This document shows, piece by piece, positions 1 to 13,022 of a DNA stretch of 64,000 nucleotides. How positions within the stretch are numbered: position 1 is the first letter of the stretch; each line of letters begins with the position of its first letter. The stretch is taken from contig JADGJC010000149.1 in NCBI GenBank assembly GCA_027596075.1, positions 1-64,000 on the forward strand, given 5' to 3'. The translations under genes and the position numbers were made by a program. The notes beneath the pieces were generated by a model. That model was not told the origin of the DNA and searched no databases. It saw nothing but the letters and a program-made list of their open reading frames with translations. Source of the stretch: Rhizophlyctis rosea (taxonomy: Eukaryota; Chytridiomycota; Chytridiomycetes; Rhizophlyctidales; Rhizophlyctidaceae).

Positions 1-739
1 AGGTATCACACACCAAGAACGAGGTTCTTTGCAATGAAATGACCAGGAGACTGCTGATCTTGACGCGCTAGGAGGGGCGAGAGCTCGTCATGATCATGCA
101 ACTGTTCACCATTATGTCCTGGAGGCACATCAGGAAGCTCTGCTGTGGTGACCATCGTCTATCACTAGGTATATAGTCAAAGTTGCAGGCGCGGTGGTAT
201 TATTTTTTCCAGAAATCTCGAATCACTTGTGATTACTCTAAAGGTCTGCCCACCGTATGTCTGGTTGGATGGGAAGCAGCGTTGACAATTTCGAAAATGA
301 AAGGACAGATATTTTGAGACATTGGAGGTGCCTTTTGAGTGGGAAAACTCTGGAGATCCAAGGTCTCATTTTCAAGATGCCGTCATTCAGGGAAGAGAAG
401 TCGTTTGGTCACACAGACGCGCGATTTGTCTGTCCGGAAGGACCGGACTTCGCTCGGGTTCTTCCTCCTACTCTTCGTACGAGCATATGAACTCCTACCG
501 CCCAGGGGATTTGACTGACGCCAAGAAAATTAGAAAATTTAATCAAATATTAAAAATCTGGAGGAAATTCCCCAATCCTGCTGTCATTTTTAGTTATCTA
601 AACTCTTGGAAACTGAATAACAAAATTGATGAAAATTTGATGCCTACCGGTGAGGCGCATCTTGAAGCCTCACGGTCAATCACTTTGATTTCCGCCGCCA
701 AAGTTTTTCCATCACCACATTCCAACGCTTCCTATTCTC
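1..739. other. Left edge, no gene recognised
   Basis: I see no convincing gene here. The open frames are short, overlap on both strands and match no family I know. The stretch may hold upstream exons of the unrecognised plus-strand gene that follows, but I cannot define them. Confidence 0.4.
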
Positions 740-1028
740 CTATGGACACTTGTTCAGACGGCGTCTCCAATCTTCGAAGGCCCGGACAAACTCCAAAATG
801 CTTCTCAACTTTTCGCATCGGCTGTTCTCCTTCCTAACTATGCCCTGCCGCCATCTTTCCAGAAAATTACTCCTCCCAATTTTCTCCAATCGTCGAAATC
901 GAGTACGAAAACCATACGTTATCACATCTTCACCGCAGATACACACCCAGCCCTCCGTCCGTGAAGAATTGGTACAACAAATGCGAGAAGACACCACACC
1001 CCTGGACATGGTGGAAAGTAAATAAACC

Positions 1029-1997
1029 ATGGCTCTACGTAGATTTGAAGGATTCCTGATCCCATTCCCTGCAGAATGGTCAATCCCTTCGAAATGGACA
1101 AACTTCCAGCTCGAAAAATGCGCCATAGATGTCGACACCTCTTCCTTTGCCTCCTTTGATGACCTCATAGGCCCTGAGAACGTGGGACGGTCCGCGCACC
1201 CAACGTTCCGGGAGCCTACACCGGAAGAACTGGACACTTTGATAGCGTCCAACCTGACCGACGACCACATGAATGAAAACAGCTTCAACCAAGATCCGAG
1301 CCTCTCCAACGCAGTGTGCACACTTGCGGGATTCATTCGCAAAGTTCAGATGAACTCGTCGAAGGTCGTGAAGGAAAAATATACACATGATCTGATTGGC
1401 TACATACTTGCAAATGCAGTATTCGGAGCAGGAAGTCTCAGATATGAGTAAGTGGCTGCCTTTGGTCCAGGATGTTGGAAATAAAGTGTTGATTTTGTCG
1501 TGGTTAGGAGTCGATGGTGCAGGTACATCTGCATTGGGGATTCCATTCGAGTCTGGTCCATTCCAGAGTACGCAGTAACGGAAACCCGTAGGACGACACT
1601 AAGCTGCTGATTTTGGATGAGGTAAAGTCATCCCGAGAAAATACAAAATAGAAGTCACTTATGTCGTTCTACCAACACAGGACAAGTTCCTCCGATACAA
1701 ACCTTCACCAGACCCACAAATATGCGGCCAGATTGTGGTCCAGCCCTGGACCATGCCAATTGTCACGAAGGCGTGCCGTTTGAGACCTTTCTAGTGCACT
1801 TTCGTGGCAGTGATGTTCAGATTTACCACGCTATTTGTCCAATGCAATGGATTCATCAACTGCATGACGGATTTACACCGGAAAGACCGGTCAGAGTTAC
1901 GAAGTATCCAAAGGACTTCTGGCAGCTTCATAAATCGGAGGAGCGGAGGGAGTTTGTTCTGGCGCTGTTGAAGTTGCGAAGGATTGCTTGCTTCTAG
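1029..1997 (+). pseudogene. Unrecognised multi-exon gene, probably frameshifted
   Basis: The best coding stretch is a 140-residue frame at 1029-1449 ending at a good donor (GTAAGT, about 1450). A second coding stretch at about 1682-1997 follows an acceptor (CAACACAG). In that second stretch the apparent protein starts in one frame (a segment reading KPSPDPQICGQIVVQPW) and continues in another (a segment reading PFETFLVHFRGSDVQIYH), ending with TAG near 1997. The switch near 1765-1780 looks like a one-base frameshift, so I call it a probable pseudogene. I do not recognise the family. A missed intron or a sequencing error could also explain the switch. Exons between 1450 and 1680 are uncertain. 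Confidence 0.35.
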
Positions 1998-2485
1998 TTC
2001 ACGTTGTAGCATAAATATCTGGCTTCTCCGGCATAATCACCTTTTGAAGCAAGGTCACCTGCTTTGAAGCAGAACCGCCTTGCTCGACTCGTTGGAGCTT
2101 TGTACGATTTGTGGCCACTCTTCTTCTCTTGTAGTGACGATTGCAACTACATCCTCTGTCGCCAGTGGTACTCAGTTTTGGATTTTGAGAGATGGAACTT
2201 TCCAAGCCTGCGCTCTCCGTTCATGTTGTTATTTGGAAATGAAAAAGGGGTGTACTTTGACCAGCAAAAGTACCTCCCGAAGATATATGATCAACTTTCC
2301 AATACATGGCTAAAACTACAGTAATATACACTGGCCCTAAATTTGAATAAGCTAAAAATGGATACTATATGGTCCTATCTAGCGAGTCTAGTAGTACTAC
2401 TTGGATAGCGGACTACTAACTTGGTGTTATTTACTAACTGCATCACAATGCCAAATGTTCAGAACTCCAGGGATGGCAGAAATGG
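1998..2485. other. Spacer before the multicopper oxidase 3' end
   Basis: An open frame at 2064-2324 (+, 86 codons) could be a further exon or relic of the left-edge gene, but I see no splice support. It otherwise appears to be the 3' flank shared by two converging genes. Confidence 0.3.
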
Positions 2486-5400
2486 CTAATCATCACAATC
2501 ATCCTTCTGGTACCCGAATCCCGACTTGTCCTCGACGCGGAGGAGGCACCACATGCCTTCCGAGACGAAGGATCTGAGTAATGGAGGGAGAAGATATACG
2601 TCAGAAAACTTTCAATGTGTTGGCAGTGAAGCGTCGAAGGTCTTACCGCAATCCACCACCACGAATAGCCCAATCCCCCTCATGTTCAGCCCGGAACACC
2701 ACCGCCTCCGTCCTCCCCGGATTGATAGCATTATCCACCGCCGTCGCAATCGACCCGGCATTCTCGAATTCTCGGAACGTATGGCCGTGGACGTGGATGC
2801 TGATCCCGCGGGGTTTGTCGTTGGGAGCGACGAGGTGGAGTAGTTGGAGGCGACCCTTGGTGCCGTGGAAGATTGGGGTGGATGGGTGGTCGGGCTGGAG
2901 CCAGATGGGGTTGAAAGTGGGTGCGGAGCGATAGTTTAGGGCTTTTTGACCTTGGTCCTCGGGGTCGACGTCGGTTGGGTTGATTTGAGTGCAGATTTGG
3001 TCTGTGGTGGTGGGTGGTGATGGTTAGCATACATTATATAGAAGAGCTTCGAGGTAGCATGAGTACGGAGTCCAGTTACCTTCATCGTTCTCCCACGGGT
3101 AGACCTTGTCATCCTTAAACCCGGAAATGGTGTACATATCACACCACGTCTTCAATTTCGGGTTGGTCATGCCAGGCCAGAAGGGTGCCAAAGTGTAGTT
3201 GCGTGCGCTCCCTTTTTGCGGGTCAGCCTTCGCAGGGTCAGGCCGGCGGCTGGGGTCAGAAGGCCAGTTGAGGCTATCGACATCCACATCACGGCGTTTC
3301 CGAGAGCGGCGGTGAAGGCGACGACGAAGGTGGTTGTTCTCGACATCGTTATCAGGATCGACGAAGGGTTCGTTTTTGTCCATGTTAGGATCCAACCAAG
3401 GTCTCTCCTGGTTGGCTTGGGCGTTTGCATTTTCGTTGGGGTTAATGTTCAAGTCTTCGGCGACAGGGTCCGTATCACTAGGGACGTCACCAACGAAATC
3501 AGGAACCGGTTGTCGCAGATCGCCATCGCGGAACTGACGGAGACCTGGTGGACAAACCGAGCTTCAGATGAAGTCAAACGCAAAAAGGATTGGACATAGA
3601 GATACCCACCATCCTGCAAGATCAAAACATGCTCATCAACAAGGAAATCCTCCTCTTCCACCGCTTCCAACCCCAAAGTCCCTCCAGTATTCTTAAACGT
3701 GATCTCCTTCCCAGACGACGAAGGGAAAGTCCACAACTTCCTCAACGTCGACTCCGCGCCAACCCACCGAGTGGGCTGCCAGCCAACTGGCTCAATCAGC
3801 AAAGCGCCAATCAAACCATGGTGACGATGGTTGCGGAAATCACTCTGGTCTTGCAAGGCAATGGGACCACCGTAAAACTTGTCAGCAAACCAGGTGTAGG
3901 AGCGCGTTTCGCCGTTGGGAACAGTTTGGTCGGGGTTAAGGCCGACGTTTGTGCCGTCGTTGACGCGGACGTCGTAGAGGAGGAGTTCGGAGTGGATGGA
4001 GACGCGGGAGGAGACTTTGCGGAAGTTGAGGAGGTCGACAGGCACTATTGTGTGGCGAAGAGAGTGAGGATCAGCTTCTTGCTCCAGCAAAACAAAGAAG
4101 AGATATAGTCACCAACCGCTTACCTTCAGGACGCTGCGGCTCAGCCCTCAAGTTGGGATTGATCTTGTTGGTCAAATGGATAGTCACGTACTCTCCTTCA
4201 ATAGCTCTAATCACCAATGGCTTAGGATTCTTCGGATCGTGCTTCAACTCAACCCAATCTTGCTCCGGTTCCTTGAACGCCGTAACGCGGTAAATAAGAC
4301 CAAGCGGGTCCTGCCTGTCCTCGCCAAGGAAACCTTCGGTGTAGTCGATGTTGCGGGATTCGGCAATGACTTTGTATTCACGGTGTTTGTGCCGCGGCGG
4401 CTTGTAGAGAGTGGAGTTCGGGTTGGCGAATGGTTGGTCCAAGAAGGGGTTCGGGTTGTTGGGAAGTGTGGGGACGTTGTCTTGGATTTTGTCGAAGACG
4501 CGACCGAGACCCCAGCAACCTAGCCAGGTGTCGTCGATGGCGCGCCAGTACACTAGGTGGTCGCCGGGGGAGTAGACTGGTTCAATGATTTTGGTGAATG
4601 CTTTCGAGATGCCGAGCTGGTACAAAGGGTAAACGTTGTTAGCCTGTCATTTATAAATGCCAAGTATGCCATTCGTACTTACAATTTGTTGGTTGACAAG
4701 GCGCGAGTTGGGATCCGTGAACAGATCATTCCATCGGAAACCGTAAGCGTTGAAACTACACCATTGGTCAGAATTTGCTTCTACATATTAAGACAAGGGA
4801 AACACTAACCTGTGCGACTCCTCATGGGAACCTTGTGCAATTCGGAGTCGGATTTGATCACCAGGATAGCCTGGATAAATAGTCGTACTCGGATCACCGA
4901 ACACATGCGACGAGAACAATTCCGCCGGATCTACCTCCTTCCCATTCTCCCGCCTGAACTTCTTAATCCTCTCCCGCAAAGGCTCACTGCGGTAATTGAC
5001 AACCATGACACCATTGTCTTGGTCCGACCCAGGGAAGTTTGGTGGGTTCAGCGGCACGCCGTTCTCGGTGAAAGCAGGGTGGAAGTCACCGACGAATTGG
5101 ACCCATTCGCGGAAGGCTCCCGGAAGCAAGTCGAGGGAGTTGCGGATGATGGATTCGCCGAAGCCGTTTTTGGGGTTCGAGTCGAAGTTGTCTTCTGGGG
5201 CGGCGTAGTCTGCGTCGCTGGGATATAGACCGTTGTCTTTCATTCGGATTTTGTTGATGTTGTTGTTGCGAGGAGTTACTTCCGAGGCATTGGGCGGAAG
5301 GATGACTGCTTGGACGCCGGTGATGATTTGCTCTTGTTGGTTGAAGGGGCAGACGTAGGTAGAGTTGATGGGTTCAATGGGAGCGAGTCCGTAAAGACCC

Positions 5401-8400
5401 CTCTTTTGCCGGAAGTTGGCGAAGAGGTGGTCATGGAAGAAGACGTGGCCAAATTCGCGGTCTGCCCACCAGAGCGGCAGCAAGTACTTGCCGAATCGAG
5501 CGCCGCTCATGTAGTTCCATCCGACGGACGCTAGACAATTTTCAAATCAGTCAACCGCTTGCAGCAGTAATCCACCATCAACACCAACATACCTCCGTCA
5601 GCAACTAGTACATCGAACTTAACCAAATGGACATGCATCCCGACTTCTCCCTCCGTAGGATGTTGCGGACAGTCGGGGAAGGGCGGATCGAAAACAGAAC
5701 CTGTGGGAAAGGAACGCGGTCAATCATGAGCCACATTGCTTGAGCTTGAGTATTACAAAAGCATTGCATACTCACCAGGTATAGCAGTGTCAAATCCATT
5801 GCGGTCTCTGATCTGAATGCGGTCACCGTTGTTGGCGCGAAGAATAAGCGGGTCGTAGAAAGTAGGGACGTTCCGTTCGCCGCGTATCTCACCGTCAAGC
5901 TGGTAAAGGTGGCCGGTAGGATCTAATGGTAGGAGTTTGAGTATCAACCCAAAACTGATCAAAAAGAGTTCGGAAAACACATTGCTGAGAAGCTTACCAT
6001 GCCATCCATACTGGTTGAACAACATGTCTCTGTTTACGGCGGTGACGTTCCTTTCGATAGCACGGAGCGTGAAGCCAGTCTCGGGATCGATGGTACCGGC
6101 CTTAGGTGTGGGGTTGAGGGTGAACATGTTGCCAGGTTCGGGTGCCTTGTTCATGCCAGCAACTTCAAGTGGTGTAGCGGGGCGGTAATCGGCACCTTCC
6201 GGGATCGGACCCCACTTGTCGACATCCCAAGGAATGCGAGGAGACTTCTGGCCGACTTCGCCATTGATGAAGTTTGGGAAACCAGGGCGTTCTTTGGTGG
6301 GTTTTGGAGGTGATTCGCGCTGCGTAAGGATATATAACGCACTTAGTGGGGTTGTGTGTGGAGCAAGAATGAAAGATCGTGCAACAGAGAATGATACTTA
6401 CGCCAGGGAGGGGAAGCACTGGACGGATGGGCTTGCCATTCGGATAGTTGAGGCTGCCGTCTTGGAGAGTATCGAACACGCGGAAAATACCCCACATGCC
6501 CTGATCATCGAAGTCAGCTGCCGTAACTCATGGAAAAGCAACGCAGAGCAACAGGAACACAAACCAAGCTGAAATGCGGGTATAAGTGACAATGGAAAAT
6601 AACATCCCCAATACTCTTCAACCTTGACCCGGCACCATACAGAGCAGTGAAAGTGGTAGCCCATTGCGGAGATAGCGAGAAGGAATCGATGATTGGACTG
6701 TCTTCTTTGCCTTCGACGGCATACCATTGATGCACGTGCCAGTGAAAAACATGGGTTTCTTTGACACCGCCGTGGACAACGCGGAACTTGCATGGGTCGC
6801 CGGCGTAGTTGCTGCGGAGTGGGAAGAAGAGGATGTCAGCATGCGGGTAGCAGCTTGGTTGAGATCAAAATGCAAACTTACAAAAAGACCACGTTCTCAG
6901 GTGGATCTCCGTTCATCCAGGATGAATGATGAATCTCTTCACCGTATGCGGGTCGCTTCAAGTTGCCAGCTTCGATCTGCGTGAAAACGAATGACTCGCG
7001 GTTCCGAAGGGGCTCAGATCGGTAGCTGAAAAGTAATACAGGAATGGTTTAGTGATAAGCTCTGCTGCAGCACTGAAAGCCAAAGGAGATCATGCAACTT
7101 ACTTGATTGCGTGAACTTGGTCCTCCTCACGCGTTGCTTCAATCCCACGAGTGATCTCGAAAACACTCTTCTTGCAAGGGCTCTCTGCTTGACGAGTGGC
7201 ATAATGGATCTCGGGCTCATCATGGAAGATGGTGACGTGTTCGCGGAATGATTCAGACGGGTGATGGAGCTCAGGTTCGAAACCGAGGAAGGGGCGGAGC
7301 TTGTTTTGGAAACCGCTGCATGAGTTGATGAAAAGGGTTGAATATGTTTGGAATGTGAGATGCGTCAACGAAGGATTACGGACATACCGCTTCTTCGGTG
7401 GGTGGATATCGGCAGTAAGGCCATCACGAATGGGCTTGCCGGTATGCGGATCGGTCCAGCGGGACCCAAAGGGTTCAACTACCAAAGCGCCGAACAATCC
7501 GTGCAAGTTTGTGTCCGCTTCGGTGCCTATATTTTGCAGAATTATCAGCGAATTAGCATCACGGTCGTTTGTGACAGTGAGCAATAACATGCAAAAACCC
7601 GTGCATCCAACCCTTACCTCCAAGATTACCTGCATCACCAATATGGAACACACCCTCGTGACCACACTTCCACTTGTACACAATGGATTCACCGAATCCC
7701 ACAATACTTGGCGGGTTGCGACCGACAGCTGCACCATCGCTCTCTACATTGTACCCATCAGAGGCAAGATGCATCCCGACCTTGCGATTGCGGATTTGGT
7801 TGCGGAAATGAACGGTGACCTTGTCGTGGTGGTTGCACCTGAGGACGAGAGGGCGGACAAGGGGGTTGGTTTCGAAGGAGTTTTTGAGGATTTTTTTGAA
7901 TGGTAGGGGTGGGACAGGGAATTTGAAGTTCCGTGCGTATTCTTCGAGGGTTGGTGCGTTTTCTGGGAATGAATGGTGGCATGCGAGTGAGGGCTAGAAT
8001 CAATATTCTGAATATGCTGCGAAGGGAAATGATCGTGGAACTTACCAGCAAGTGTGAACATCAATCCGTCCAAATCAGTATCGCCATATTTGTTGTAAAC
8101 GATCGGAACCTCAAGCGCAACAACCTCTGCAATGTAAAAGCGATTCAGTTTGGGCATTCGATAGCATTGCGTGAATCAGCTACAGGCATCAAAAACGCAC
8201 CATACTCCCTGTTCATAGGCAAAACAGGTTCGTGCAGGTCACTGTAATCGGATTCTTCGAATTTCGTCATGAACGGAGGTTGGAAAGCTGTAGCACCGAC
8301 GGGACCATCCTTGGGCTGTGGTCTTGTCAGAATTGCAACAGCGATGATGGTGGCGAGTACGACGGCTGCAGCGATGCTCCTGAGTGTAAATACACGTCGA

Positions 8401-8477
8401 CGTCGCTCGGCAGCAGCTCTGCCGATTATGCCATATGCTGGCATGGTGGGAGGGTCAATCGACAAGGGAAAACGCAT
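2486..8477 (-). CDS. Giant MnxG/MofA-like multicopper oxidase, membrane-anchored
   Basis: I read 18 exons: 8477-8201, 8126-8046, 7962-7618, 7526-7388, 7315-7103, 7025-6882, 6811-6565, 6500-6402, 6319-5998, 5922-5776, 5700-5593, 5530-4810, 4755-4683, 4643-4124, 4044-3610, 3544-3080, 3001-2647 and 2573-2486. They sum to 1593 codons with every phase closing. Residues about 33-51 form one membrane helix after an RRRR cluster, suggesting a type II anchor with the enzyme outside the cytosol. Copper-ligand motifs appear in permuted order: HxxHxH at 420-425, HCHLYPHFSLGM from 473 (type 1 Cys 474, axial Met 484), HVHLVKFD at 694, FFHDH at 739-742. A second set of cupredoxin motifs follows (HRHHG about 1219, HVHGHTF at 1515). 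This order and size match bacterial MnxG and MofA manganese oxidases; typical fungal laccases are about 500-600 residues. Mn(II) as substrate is inference. A start at Met12 (8444) is also possible. Confidence 0.88.
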
Positions 8478-8544
8478 GGGGTTGAATGCGATTGGGAAGG
8501 ATTGGATGGAAGATGGTTTCGGGGTGAGCTGCAGCCGCGAGGTC

Positions 8545-8552
8545 TATTTATA
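8545..8552 (-). promoter_or_regulatory. TATA box of the multicopper oxidase gene
   Basis: TATAAATA on the minus strand lies 68 bp upstream of the chosen ATG at 8477. The perfect match and the short distance support that start over a more distal one. Confidence 0.6.
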
Positions 8553-11148
8553 GTCCTGAGACTTGTCAGAGAAATTGATTTTGACAGGTATTTGAACAGC
8601 ACCCACGCTGATTCCCCTTCCTGGTGGCAACGTGGAGAAATCCCATCGGGGCTCTAGCCCTCAAAGCATCTAGCATGGCAACAGGTGTCCTAGCTACTCG
8701 CCATGGCACATGCAGATTTCCTCAGAAGGGAAAAATCTTTCAATGGCGAATCCGTCTTCATAGTTGGTTGTCTGTGGCCGTTTATGCGTAACCTCCGTTG
8801 CGCGGACCCCCGTCTGTGTTCCTCAATTTCGACACGGTCATTGGAAGAACGATTGATTTTGATGAATGCACGAAGGCTCAATCAACTGGATGGAGTAAGT
8901 GAAGTTGAAAATAATTTCAGGGCGTCATCGACAAGAGGAGTCTGACCCTATTTCCAGAATGCCAATGTCACCACAATTGCTCATCCTGTTATGTGCCGGC
9001 TGCGGTGACTAGCAATGGCTTAGACATGGATCGGCCTCTGTCACGATCGGCTTCCGGTTTGATACGAGGCCTCGGCATTTCGCCAGTGTACAATCTATGT
9101 GATGGCTGTAAGAAGCATATCTGAAATGGGACGTCGTGAAATCGGGAGGGCGTGAGCAGGTTGCGTTCCGTGCGACTGCATGGCATTAACTGGGCGGAAA
9201 ATACCAATTTCATCAAAAAGTTGCACCCATCGGCCGGGACAGTGAAGATAGTTGTTACAAAGGGGAAGACTGAACAAGGGAGCAAACCAATTAGACACCA
9301 GGCGGGGAATGAGATCGATGCGGATGGGCGGCAGTCTGGTCGTCCTCTGCGGGTCACTGTAACGACTTGCCGGACACAGCATGAACGGCGAACACAAGCT
9401 CGGCAGCCGGAGATCGGGTATTGAAACGGTTGTGGCAATCTGGAGTTGGAGTGTCCACAATGGCATCACGGCTGAAGGTTTGCAGATTCAATAGCTGTCA
9501 AAAAGTTAACAACAATTGTGTGGTCTCTAAATGCGTCTAAGTTGTTCCAAATGCCCATTTCATGTCATAACAACACTTGGAAATCATGAACTGCGGTAGC
9601 TTGATCTTTCATTTACCTCACTCTTTATCGCATACAGAATCATCGATTTCGTCGGGCATTTGACAGCACTACTTCAAGATTCCCCGTTTTGGCAGGTCGT
9701 CTTGACACCAGCCTTCATTTTGCCACGCCATTCTTCTCCCCTTGCAGATTGAAAATACCATTACCAATCCAATTGCACTCCTCACCTGTGATTGAAATCC
9801 ATGCGATCTCAACGCGCAACGTCCTACAAACTGCCCTCACGCATAAACTCAGAAAGCCCTTGTACAGAGAGGGGACAATCCTGGCCCGGTGGCTTAGATT
9901 CTGAACACACCAGTCACACCACCGCCGCCGAAATGAACTGGTGAAAAACTCAAAAGGGGGAAAGCTTTTGGCGCGGGTGGTTGGGCAAACCTTGTGCTCA
10001 GCCCTCCCGCTGGTTTCCCGCCATTTTCCCTGAAGGGTCCGAGCGGCGAGCCACCAAAAGGTTTTTAGAAACTACGGGTTGTGGGCCTCCGGTACCGTCC
10101 CAAACATCGGGGATAATTGAAACCGTGGAAACTTTTGTGCACAAATGGTTACAGAGTTTGTCATGAGGAGTATGGCGAGCAGCTGTCAAAACTTTGACAG
10201 GTTGCCGCTCAACTTTTGATTAGTGGTTTTGACCAAGACCTTGATGAAACCTATCATCCCTCACCATCAGGGAGATTCCGAAATGGTTTCAATGAGTGAA
10301 CGAACGATGCGGTTGTGGGCGCCAGTTCGGTGATGAGTGCATTGAGATCGTTCTTTATCCCAATACTTCTGAATGGTAGGAACTTGAACTTTGTTGACAG
10401 TTTTGACACCATCTCGAACATACGGGGCCGCTTCATACGATCATGCAGCTCTCGGTCGTAGTGAAGACACTACCTATTGGCCTCTTCAGCTGTGTAGACT
10501 TCGCACAGCCAGTGTCGGCCACCAGGATGCTGCGGCTCCACCATTCGAAACCGGCAATTGGCCATTTCTATATGCGGAGCCAGTTGCAGCTGCGGTATTG
10601 GTTCAGCGCCACGACGGTCTCCTTTAGTGGCAAGGGTACATCACAACGCACCCGCCGATTTTTTACATGGATGTGTCCTCGTGCGTTGGCGGGTTCGATC
10701 TCTGTAGACAACGCCAACACAAGGGAACCTTTGAACATCGGTTGAGCTGGCAACGCATTTTTGCAACTGTCCTGGCTTCAACAAGTCAAGATGGCGGAGA
10801 AAGTGAGCAACTTACTGATCTCCATATAAATAATACATATCCATGCACGTCAGCCTTTTGGCATCAATATACTCCCGTCAAGATGAATGGGCGGTCTCCT
10901 ATTGTTGATGAGCGAATTACATAGCCTTGCTCGGTACTCATCTATTGAAGAGGCCCGGATGAAATTGTATGGTCCCGACTCCTACACCACACCTTCATCA
11001 CTGACACAATCTGTTCATCCATCCACCCACCTTCACCACGAATACCTCAAACCTCCTCCCTCCCCTTCCTAAACCCAAAACTGCTCGTCGGGCGACGCAC
11101 CCCCCCACCCGCACCTGCAATTGCAGCACCACGACGAGCGGCTGATTG
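8553..11148. other. Gene-poor stretch
   Basis: This 2.6 kb holds only short frames on both strands. The longest, 10443-10745 (+, 100 codons), has no recognisable motif and no splice support. The left part is presumably the promoter of the multicopper oxidase. I see no repeat or RNA gene. Confidence 0.45.
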
Positions 11149-12746
11149 TCATATGATACTAACACTATCACTCAACCCCAGAATATTCGGCACCCTCAAA
11201 ACAACATCACACCCATGCCCATGCACCGAATGAATCTCAAGCGACCCGCCAAAGTACTGCGCATAGATCCTAGACATTGGCAGACCGAAACCCAACCCGG
11301 CCATCGGCCCGCCAACACCAGCTTGCATGCTCATGCGTACTTGGGTGGCGAAGATCCCGTCGGAGGTTTCGTATTTGGGGACGGTGGAGTAGGAGTATTC
11401 GAAGACGCGGGGCATGTCTGAAGGTGGTTTGCATTAGATGACAAGGCGTTTGGGAGAGAACTGCTCCGGAGCACCCGAGAATCTTCTACCAACCTTGCTT
11501 ACTGATACCTCCTCCCTGATCCCTGATTCGCACCACCACATCCTCCTGCCCCTTACACACCGTGATCTCAATCGGCGGATGCTCATGTCTTCCAGTAATT
11601 TGAGAAAACTCCACAGTGGCCCTCATCGCGTTCTTCATCAGTTCCATGAAAATGTACTCCAAATGAACACCGATGTAAGCAACCACAGTGTCTGTGTTGC
11701 CCGTTAAGTAGAAATCAGGCGCGGAACCGTAATTTACTTCGCAAAGTTCTTGGGCATAAGACCCGACGGAGCTGATGAGGGTGGCGGGGTGGAGGCGGGT
11801 GTTGACTACACCGATGTAGTCTTGGGAGTCGGATTGGGCAAGGGAGAGGTGGTGTTCGGCAATTACTTTGAAAAGAATAGTTGTTAGGGCCCATCGACTT
11901 GCTGTCACATGCACAAACTTAGATACAAACCTCGAATACCGATACGTGCACTGATCATTCCATTCAAGAAAGTAGCTCCGGCTTCTTTTGACATATACTT
12001 TCCACATTCCTTGAAACCTGAACTTTACATTCAGTTTTCGACTTCTTGCCGATATTCCATCGAGAGATTCAAACATACCTTTCGCCAGTTTGGGAATAAC
12101 TTCTTGATGGGCAGACACCAACTCTTTCAATCGAGACGTGAAGTTCTGCTGCGTCTCCTGATCGACCGGCTCCGGCAACTCCAATAGTGTCTCAAAAGAA
12201 TCGTGATACAGTTCATACACGCTCTTTATCCAAGGATTTACGCCCACAATGAATGGGAGGTTCTGTATAGCTAAGACGCTAGATATTATTCAATCGGGGC
12301 CTGTTTGAGACGCGTGCGTCATATGACTCTAGATACCAACCTTTTACTCGTCTTGCCATCCGTTTCGGCAGCTCCTGATGCGCAAACCGTGCACTAGACA
12401 ACACGTCGTGCCGTTCTCCCATCTTGAGAAGATCTTCCAGAGTGACTTGCGTTATGTCCATTTTGGCGTAGCGGTCAACTTTACTGCTGGAAAGCCATAC
12501 TTGACTGCGCTGTTGTGGTGGGGAAATGTGTTTGCTTTCGAGGGACGGATGGAGAGGTGCGTGTGGGGATGAGGGAATTTCGGTGCTAGGTGTTCGCGAG
12601 GTTGAGGAAAGGCATAGGGAAGTCGTTGCAGCCAAAGGATGTCGCACAGAGGGGCAAGCTCGAAGAAATTGGTTCACATGACAGCATGCTGCTAGGCGCT
12701 TCGATGAGGTGGCCAGACCTGGCCTTCTTGATCGTATTAGGTGCAT
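11149..12746 (-). CDS. Mitochondrial pyruvate dehydrogenase kinase
   Basis: This kinase phosphorylates the E1-alpha subunit of a mitochondrial 2-oxoacid dehydrogenase (pyruvate, or possibly branched-chain), switching it off. Five exons (12746-12341, 12270-12079, 12017-11931, 11865-11503, 11417-11149) give 438 residues with phases closing. The N-terminus is Arg/Ser/Ala-rich like a mitochondrial presequence. The family's N-terminal helical domain follows ([16 protein letters not shown]). The GHKL ATPase boxes are clear: N-box [12 protein letters not shown] at 303-314, G1 RDQGGGI about 344-350, and G2 [18 protein letters not shown] at 390-407. An in-frame Met at 12830 would add 28 residues; 12746 gives the more typical presequence. 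The sequence alone does not fully exclude branched-chain ketoacid dehydrogenase kinase. It is divergent from KIN17, with about 276 bp between the start codons. Confidence 0.9.
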
Positions 12747-13022
12747 GGGAAAAGTTGTAATCGATGAGTCTGGGAAAACGATGTGAAAGAGGTGAGAAAG
12801 TTGGTGAAAGAACAAGGATCTCAATAGCAAATGTTAGCTTGATTGTATCTGAGCTATCACAGTTAAAGCCGTTTACATTTGCAATCTCCAGCATCTTTGA
12901 TCCTCCTTCTTCTCTCCACTTCTTGCTTCGCAATCTTTCCTTCTTTCCCAACCCCTGCCCAACACAACAATAGCGAGTGTTCACTCCACATATAGCACCT
13001 CACCACATCACATTCAACCAAT
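12747..13022. promoter_or_regulatory. Bidirectional promoter, PDK / KIN17
   Basis: The start codons of the kinase (minus) and KIN17 (plus) are only about 276 bp apart, so both genes must be driven from this interval. No clear TATA box is visible, as expected for housekeeping genes. Confidence 0.55.
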
